A stretch of DNA of 10,539 nucleotides from Verrucomicrobiota bacterium (GTDB lineage: Bacteria > Verrucomicrobiota > Kiritimatiellia > CAIQIC01 > Lenti-01), in the NCBI GenBank assembly GCA_003451935.1, contig DMJA01000084.1, positions 1 to 10,539 on the forward strand, given 5' to 3'. The notes under the pieces were generated by a model that saw nothing but the letters and a program-made list of their open reading frames with translations, searched no databases and was not told where the DNA came from. Positions 7,888 to 10,539 of the stretch are shown here, piece by piece; the stretch's first letter is position 1, and each line of letters begins with the position of its first letter. A program made the position numbers and the translations under genes.

Positions 7888-8063
7888 TTGCGCAACAACG
7901 CCCCCACCACCACCCCGACGCCCGCCGCGCCCAGAAGGGCAAAGGACGTCGGGACCGTCTTTTTCGCCGTAAACAGGTAAAGGCTGGTGTCGCCCTTCGT
8001 CAGGATCAGAACGACGATGAACGCCGCGAGGATCGCCAAACCCGAAATCATGGTTTTGCTCAT
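7884..8063 (-). CDS. Small two-helix membrane protein, LapA (DUF1049)-like
   Basis: 59 residues with two hydrophobic segments (about 5-22 and 40-56) separated by a short loop containing GDTSLYLFTAKK (24-35), and a basic end, LLRK. Size, two-helix topology and the small-residue-rich second helix resemble the LapA domain (DUF1049, PF06305) of inner-membrane proteins tied to LPS assembly. This is a resemblance, not a firm family call. The ATG at 8063 is chosen because AAGGTG lies seven bases upstream; an upstream in-frame ATG at 8120 would add a Cys/Pro-rich tail without support. It is the first gene of the envelope operon and its stop overlaps the next start, so it may tune translation of the GlmU-like gene. 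Confidence 0.7.
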   Translation of the reverse strand: MSKTMISGLAILAAFIVVLILTKGDTSLYLFTAKKTVPTSFALLGAAGVGVVVGALLRK

Positions 8064-8070
8064 ATGTGCA

Positions 8071-8076
8071 CACCTT
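8071..8076 (-). promoter_or_regulatory. Shine-Dalgarno site of the LapA-like gene
   Basis: AAGGTG on the minus strand, seven bases before the ATG at 8063. It selects this start over the upstream ATG at 8120. Confidence 0.6.
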
Positions 8077-8130
8077 TCGACATGGCCGCGCAGTATTCCA
8101 CAAGGCGGAGGACTTTTCACGCCTTTTCCG

Positions 8131-8156
8131 CGCCGTTCAATCCGCCGCGTTCAATC
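8131..8156. repeat. Short tandem direct repeat in the divergent intergenic region
   Basis: CGCCGTTCAATC (8131-8142) is followed at once by CGCCGCGTTCAATC (8143-8156). The shared core GTTCAATC repeats with 14-bp spacing, and a related GCTCAATC stands at 8180-8187. It lies upstream of both the minus operon and the plus operon. It might be a regulator site or simple slippage; nothing more can be said. Confidence 0.35.
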
Positions 8157-8187
8157 TCCCACGGTGCGATCAAAATCCCGCTCAATC

Positions 8188-8216
8188 TTGACACATTTAC
8201 ACAATTGTGAAAATGT
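8188..8216 (+). promoter_or_regulatory. Probable promoter of the arsR-type operon
   Basis: A perfect TTGACA -35 box (8188-8193) is followed after 17 bases by AAATGT (8211-8216), a poor -10 hexamer preceded by TG at 8208-8209 as in extended -10 promoters. This geometry puts +1 at about 8223, the first base of the ATG. No Shine-Dalgarno exists between the box and the ATG. The local sequence is far more AT-rich than the surroundings. The -35 box is seen; the start point is inferred. Confidence 0.55.
8193..8216. promoter_or_regulatory. Probable ArsR-type operator (24-bp dyad)
   Basis: ACATTTACACAA and TTGTGAAAATGT form an inverted repeat centred on CAATTG at 8204/8205, with 11 of 12 positions paired (only 8199/8210 mismatch). 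ArsR/SmtB repressors typically bind 12-2-12-type AT-rich dyads overlapping their own promoter. This one spans the region between the -35 box and the -10 region, just before the repressor gene, so autorepression is the natural reading. Confidence 0.72.
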
Positions 8217-8222
8217 AAACAC

Positions 8223-8531
8223 ATGAATACCACCCAAGCCAAGGCCCGCGCCGACGTCCTGAAAGCCCTCGCCCACCCGACCCGCGTCCTGATCCTGGAC
8301 GCCCTGAGCCATGGCGATCAATGCGTCAACGATCTCCGCCGGCTCGCCTCGACCACCCTCCCCACCATCTCGCGACATCTGGACAAGCTCAAAAAAGCGG
8401 GCATCGTCACCGAACGGCGCGCCGGCCCCCGGGTGATCCACCATCTGGCCTGTCCCTGCATGCTGCAGGCGCTGGAATGCACCTGCGGCGTTCTCCAGTC
8501 GGTCAAAAAACGCCACGGCGACAGCCTCTAG
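8223..8531 (+). CDS. ArsR/SmtB family repressor with C-terminal CxC pairs
   Basis: A 102-residue winged-helix DNA-binding protein. The family core is clear: ALAHPTRVLILDAL (15-28), then CVNDLRRLA (34-42), the recognition region TLPTISRHLDKLKKAGIV (45-62) and the wing ERRAGPRVIHH (64-74). Such repressors leave their operator when metal or metalloid binds. C34 takes the place of the first Cys in the classical ELCVCDL arsenite motif, but the second Cys is Asn here. The C-terminal helix instead carries C77, C79, C86 and C88 (ACPCM and ECTCG), a likely soft-metal or arsenical thiol site. The ATG at 8223 is the only reasonable start and has no Shine-Dalgarno, so the mRNA may be leaderless. It is followed nine bases later by the permease gene and probably represses the whole operon. 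Confidence 0.93.
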   Translation: MNTTQAKARADVLKALAHPTRVLILDALSHGDQCVNDLRRLASTTLPTISRHLDKLKKAGIVTERRAGPRVIHHLACPCMLQALECTCGVLQSVKKRHGDSL

Positions 8532-8540
8532 CCGGCCCCC

Positions 8541-9920
8541 GTGAACAAAGAATTCAAAATCCTTTTGGGTCTCCTGGCGGCCTTCCTCGGCCTCTACTTC
8601 CTGCCGATGGAGCACCTGCGCTTCCAAGGGGCGATCCTCGAAGCCCTGCATCTCGCCAAATGGTATGCCCGCGAACATGTTTTGCTCTGCCTCGTGCCGG
8701 CGTTTTTCATCGCGGGCGCCATCGGAGTGTTCGTCAGCCAGAACGCGGTGATGAAGTATTTTGGCCCGAAGGCGCCCAAGGCCCTTTCCTATGGCGTCGC
8801 CTCGGTCTCGGGCACGATCCTCGCGGTCTGTTCGTGCACCGTCTTGCCGCTGTTCGGCGGCATCTACATGCGTGGCGCGGGCCTCGGCCCGGCCATCGCC
8901 TTTCTCTACTCCGGCCCCGCCATCAACGTGCTGGCCATCGTGCTGACCGCCCGCGTCTTGGGATTCCAGCTCGGCCTGGCCCGCGCCGTGGGCGCCATCG
9001 TGTTCAGCGTGGTCATCGGTTTGCTGATGCATCTGATTTTCCTGAAGGAAGAGCGCGCCAAGGCCGCCAATCCGCAAGAAGTGTTCCTCGGCGACGACGA
9101 TAAGGGCAATCGCCCGCTGTGGCAGGTCTCGCTCTACTTCCTCTCCATGGTCGGCATCCTGGTCTTCGCAAACTGGGCGCGGCCGCAGGACACCGCCGGC
9201 ATCTGGTTCGCGATCTTCAAGGTCAAGTGGATCGTCACCGCGCTGTTCGCGGCCTTGATGGGCTTCTGCCTGTGGCGATTCTTCAAAGTCCGCTTCGCGT
9301 GGATCGCGATGGCGGCGACGCCTGCCACCGTGCTGGCGGTCGCCCTTCCGCAATACCCCGTGGCGGCGTTCGCGGCGGGCGCGGCCGGATTGGCGACGCT
9401 GACGTTCATCGGCGGCGCGGAATTGAAGGACTGGCGCGACCAGTCGTGGGGCTTCGCCAAGCAAATCCTCCCCCTCCTCTTCATGGGCGTGCTCGCCGCC
9501 GGGTTCTTCCTCGGCAGCCCCGACAGCGTGGACGCCGGCATCGTGCCGAACCTCTGGATCCAGGCGCTCGTCGGCGACTCCCCCCAAGCCCTGCTCTCCA
9601 TCCTCGGTCGGCCCGAAGGCGACATCCCTGGCTGGCTGGCGACGATCTGGCCGCTGTGGACCAATTTGTTCGCTTCCGTCACCGGCGCCTTAATGTATTT
9701 CGCCACGCTGACCGAAGTGCCCATCCTGCGCGGCCTGCTCGACAGCGGCATGGGCCAAGGGCCCGCCCTCGCCCTCCTCCTCGCCGGCCCCGCCCTCTCC
9801 CTCCCAAACATGCTGGTCATCAACTCAATTCTGGGCCCGAAAAAAACGCTGACGTTCGTTGGCTTGGTCGTCGCCATGGCGACGGTCACCGGCATGATTT
9901 TCGGAGTCATTGTTCGATAA
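8541..9920 (+). CDS. ArsP/UPF0718-type permease (PF03773), putative metalloid or organoarsenical efflux
   Basis: A 459-residue inner-membrane protein with about ten hydrophobic segments in two blocks (8-165 and 195-458) around a polar loop (168-192). The first block has the family signature VCSCTVLPLFGG (96-107), with C97 and C99, and FLYSGPAINVLAI (121-133). The second block has a matching but Cys-free version, FATLTEVPI (387-395) and LLAGPALSLPNMLVI (413-427), so the protein looks like an internal duplication. In Campylobacter jejuni, ArsP of this broad family exports trivalent organoarsenicals; other relatives are linked to soft metals. Here the ArsR-type repressor upstream and thioredoxins downstream support toxic thiophile efflux, but the substrate is unproven. 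The start is GTG at 8541, nine bases after the repressor stop, with no visible Shine-Dalgarno; coupling to upstream translation is likely. The next ATG (residue 23) would cut the first helix. Confidence 0.9.
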   Translation: MNKEFKILLGLLAAFLGLYFLPMEHLRFQGAILEALHLAKWYAREHVLLCLVPAFFIAGAIGVFVSQNAVMKYFGPKAPKALSYGVASVSGTILAVCSCTVLPLFGGIYMRGAGLGPAIAFLYSGPAINVLAIVLTARVLGFQLGLARAVGAIVFSVVIGLLMHLIFLKEERAKAANPQEVFLGDDDKGNRPLWQVSLYFLSMVGILVFANWARPQDTAGIWFAIFKVKWIVTALFAALMGFCLWRFFKVRFAWIAMAATPATVLAVALPQYPVAAFAAGAAGLATLTFIGGAELKDWRDQSWGFAKQILPLLFMGVLAAGFFLGSPDSVDAGIVPNLWIQALVGDSPQALLSILGRPEGDIPGWLATIWPLWTNLFASVTGALMYFATLTEVPILRGLLDSGMGQGPALALLLAGPALSLPNMLVINSILGPKKTLTFVGLVVAMATVTGMIFGVIVR

Positions 9921-9929
9921 GCCAGAATC

Positions 9930-9934
9930 AAGGA
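9930..9934 (+). promoter_or_regulatory. Shine-Dalgarno pointing at an ATC start
   Basis: AAGGA, six bases before the ATC at 9941. The spacing is ideal for initiation at this codon. There is no ATG, GTG or TTG nearby in the same frame, so the site decides the proposed start of the small thioredoxin-like gene. Confidence 0.6.
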
Positions 9935-9940
9935 ATCGCC

Positions 9941-10174
9941 ATCAAGAAAATCCAAATCCTCGGTACCGGCTGTCCCAAATGCAAATTGCTGTTCGCCAAC
10001 GCCGAGGCGGCCGTGAAGTCCTCCGGTATCGAGGCGCAAATTGAGAAAGTCGAGAAGATCGCCGAGATCATGAAGTTCGGCGTGATGTCCACCCCCGCCC
10101 TGGTCGTGGATGGACAGGTCAAAAGCGTCGGCAAGGCATTAAGCCCCGACGAAATCCGGCAGCATCTGGCCTGA
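9941..10174 (+). CDS. Small thioredoxin-like redox disulfide protein (Thioredoxin_3 / TIGR00412 type), ATC start
   Basis: A 77-residue cytosolic thioredoxin-fold protein. It opens with KKIQILGTGCPKC (2-14): a first beta strand leading straight into the C11-P-K-C14 redox pair. A helix follows, then MSTPALVVDG (49-58) with the cis-Pro P52, and SVGKALSPDEIRQHL (62-76) closing the fold. This is the usual length of the small redox-active disulfide protein 2 family, often encoded next to PF03773 permeases; it probably reduces or hands over thiol-bound substrate for the pump. The start is inferred at ATC (9941): family proteins begin at this place, AAGGA lies six bases upstream, and no canonical start exists in frame close upstream. 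The next TTG, at residue 16, would lose the CPKC. An ATA overlapping the permease TAA (9917) is a weaker option, and an error changing ATG to ATC cannot be excluded. It lies 20 bases after the permease stop. Confidence 0.86.
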   Translation: MKKIQILGTGCPKCKLLFANAEAAVKSSGIEAQIEKVEKIAEIMKFGVMSTPALVVDGQVKSVGKALSPDEIRQHLA

Positions 10175-10187
10175 ACGGGGCGCCGCG

Positions 10188-10334
10188 ATGACCAACGGCG
10201 TCGGCATTCCCATCCTCCCGTGCTGCCCCGAAAGCAGCGGAAACGATTTGCACTCCCTGCCGGTCGTGCTGGGCGTCATCTGCGCGGCATACGCCGCCAC
10301 CCAATGGATGCGAGCAAGGAAAGGAAAAACCAAA
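10188..10334 (+). other. Open in-frame leader before the thioredoxin gene (possible N-terminal extension or decayed small gene)
   Basis: An ATG at 10188, seven bases after CGGGG, opens 49 codons that run without a stop into the ATG at 10335. The peptide has a Cys pair (PCCPE, 11-15) and a hydrophobic stretch (LPVVLGVICAAYAATQW, 24-40) followed by a basic end (RARKGKTK), which looks like a membrane helix. 37 of the 49 codons end in G or C, as in true genes here. I do not recognise it. It is either the start of a longer two-helix thioredoxin protein, or a once separate small membrane gene that lost its stop. Confidence 0.45.
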
Positions 10335-10539
10335 ATGAAATGGAAGAACGGAGCCATCGTCGCCGCCCTGCTGCTGGCCTTGGCGGCCGTGTTCGCCCTC
10401 AAGTCAAAACAGCCTGCACCGGCGGAACCACCCCCTCCGGCAGGATCCATTGCATCCGTTGCCGAGGCGGCCGCTTCCCTTCCCCGCCTCGTGGATCTCG
10501 GCGCGGACAAGTGCATTCCCTGCAAGATGATGGCCCCCA
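10335..10539 (+). CDS. Membrane-anchored or exported thioredoxin family protein (partial, cut by window end)
   Basis: The first 68 residues of an ORF that runs off the window. MKWKNG is followed by a hydrophobic segment (7-22), then a Pro/Ala-rich linker (27-37) and the start of a thioredoxin domain, LVDLGADKCIPCKMMAP (52-68), with the redox pair C60-I-P-C63. The protein is probably held on the outer face of the inner membrane by an uncleaved signal anchor and would act as a thiol reductant there. The ATG at 10335 is preferred because AAGGA lies nine bases upstream, with a second AAGGA just before it; initiation at 10188 would add 49 residues in frame. It is the fourth gene of the ArsR-permease-thioredoxin operon. 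A CcdA/DsbD-like electron donor would be expected beyond the edge, but that is a guess. Confidence 0.8.
   Translation, partial: MKWKNGAIVAALLLALAAVFALKSKQPAPAEPPPPAGSIASVAEAAASLPRLVDLGADKCIPCKMMAP

Noticed and set aside
7888..8103. Longer start for the GlmU-like protein at 8103
   Set aside because: The extension overlaps almost all of the small membrane protein gene and has no hexapeptide pattern; the ATGA overlap at 7887 is a typical operon arrangement.
8064..8120. Upstream ATG at 8120 for the LapA-like protein
   Set aside because: It lacks a Shine-Dalgarno and adds a Cys/Pro-rich segment before the natural hydrophobic start; 8063 has AAGGTG at seven bases.
8151..9587. Long minus-strand frame opposite the repressor and permease
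   Set aside because: Low-complexity Arg/Gly/His/Asp sequence, antisense to two clear protein families.
9119..9940. Long plus-strand frame leading into the small thioredoxin
   Set aside because: It is the permease gene read in another frame; only the part from about 9941 has the thioredoxin fold.
10139..10525. 128-codon minus-strand frame at the right end
   Set aside because: Opposite the thioredoxin gene with its CIPC motif, signal anchor and good ribosome-binding site; no recognisable domain.
1..10539. CRISPR arrays, tRNA or rRNA genes, insertion sequences, phage genes
   Set aside because: No regularly spaced repeats, tRNA-like folds, transposase motifs or terminal inverted repeats were seen; nearly all sequence is occupied by the listed genes.

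Overview
The window is GC-rich (roughly two thirds G+C by eye) and densely coding. It comes from a Gram-negative-type (diderm) bacterium: it encodes lipid A synthesis (LpxD), a periplasmic Skp/OmpH chaperone and amino-sugar precursor synthesis (GlmM). The combination of a DUF2723 membrane protein carrying TPRs, a GlmU-like beta-helix protein and a glmM-skp-lpxD gene order suggests the PVC superphylum, perhaps Kiritimatiellota or Verrucomicrobiota. This placement is inference from protein character only; there is no rRNA or other marker gene here.

Left block, minus strand, 8063 down to 62: six closely packed genes that read as one cell-envelope operon. In transcription order they are a 59-residue two-helix membrane protein (LapA-like), a GlmU-C-like left-handed beta-helix protein (start overlaps the previous stop as ATGA), glmM, skp/ompH, lpxD (GTG start with a strong Shine-Dalgarno), and a 1169-residue DUF2723 membrane protein with a TPR tail. 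A plausible intrinsic terminator follows the last stop. The shared theme is making and assembling the outer surface: GlcN-1-P and UDP-GlcNAc supply, lipid A acylation, outer-membrane protein chaperoning, and a probable GT-C type glycosyltransferase.

Middle, 8064-8222: a short divergent intergenic region. It holds an AT-rich, nearly perfect 24-bp dyad (8193-8216) overlapping a perfect TTGACA -35 box placed so that transcription should start almost on the A of the next ATG.

Right block, plus strand, 8223 to the window end: an ArsR/SmtB repressor with two CxC motifs near its C-terminus, a PF03773 (ArsP/UPF0718) permease with a conserved CSC motif, a small CPKC thioredoxin-like protein that seems to start at a non-canonical ATC codon, and the first part of a membrane-anchored or exported thioredoxin (CIPC) cut by the window edge. 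This looks like a thiol-based metalloid, organoarsenical or soft-metal efflux operon: the repressor senses the toxicant through Cys thiols, the permease exports it, and the thioredoxin-like proteins probably reduce or deliver it. The substrate cannot be told from sequence alone.

No tRNA, rRNA, CRISPR array, insertion sequence or phage gene was seen. The most unusual points are the ATC start, the probably leaderless arsR-type gene under its own operator, the GlmU-like protein that seems to lack the catalytic His, and the in-frame double start of the last gene.
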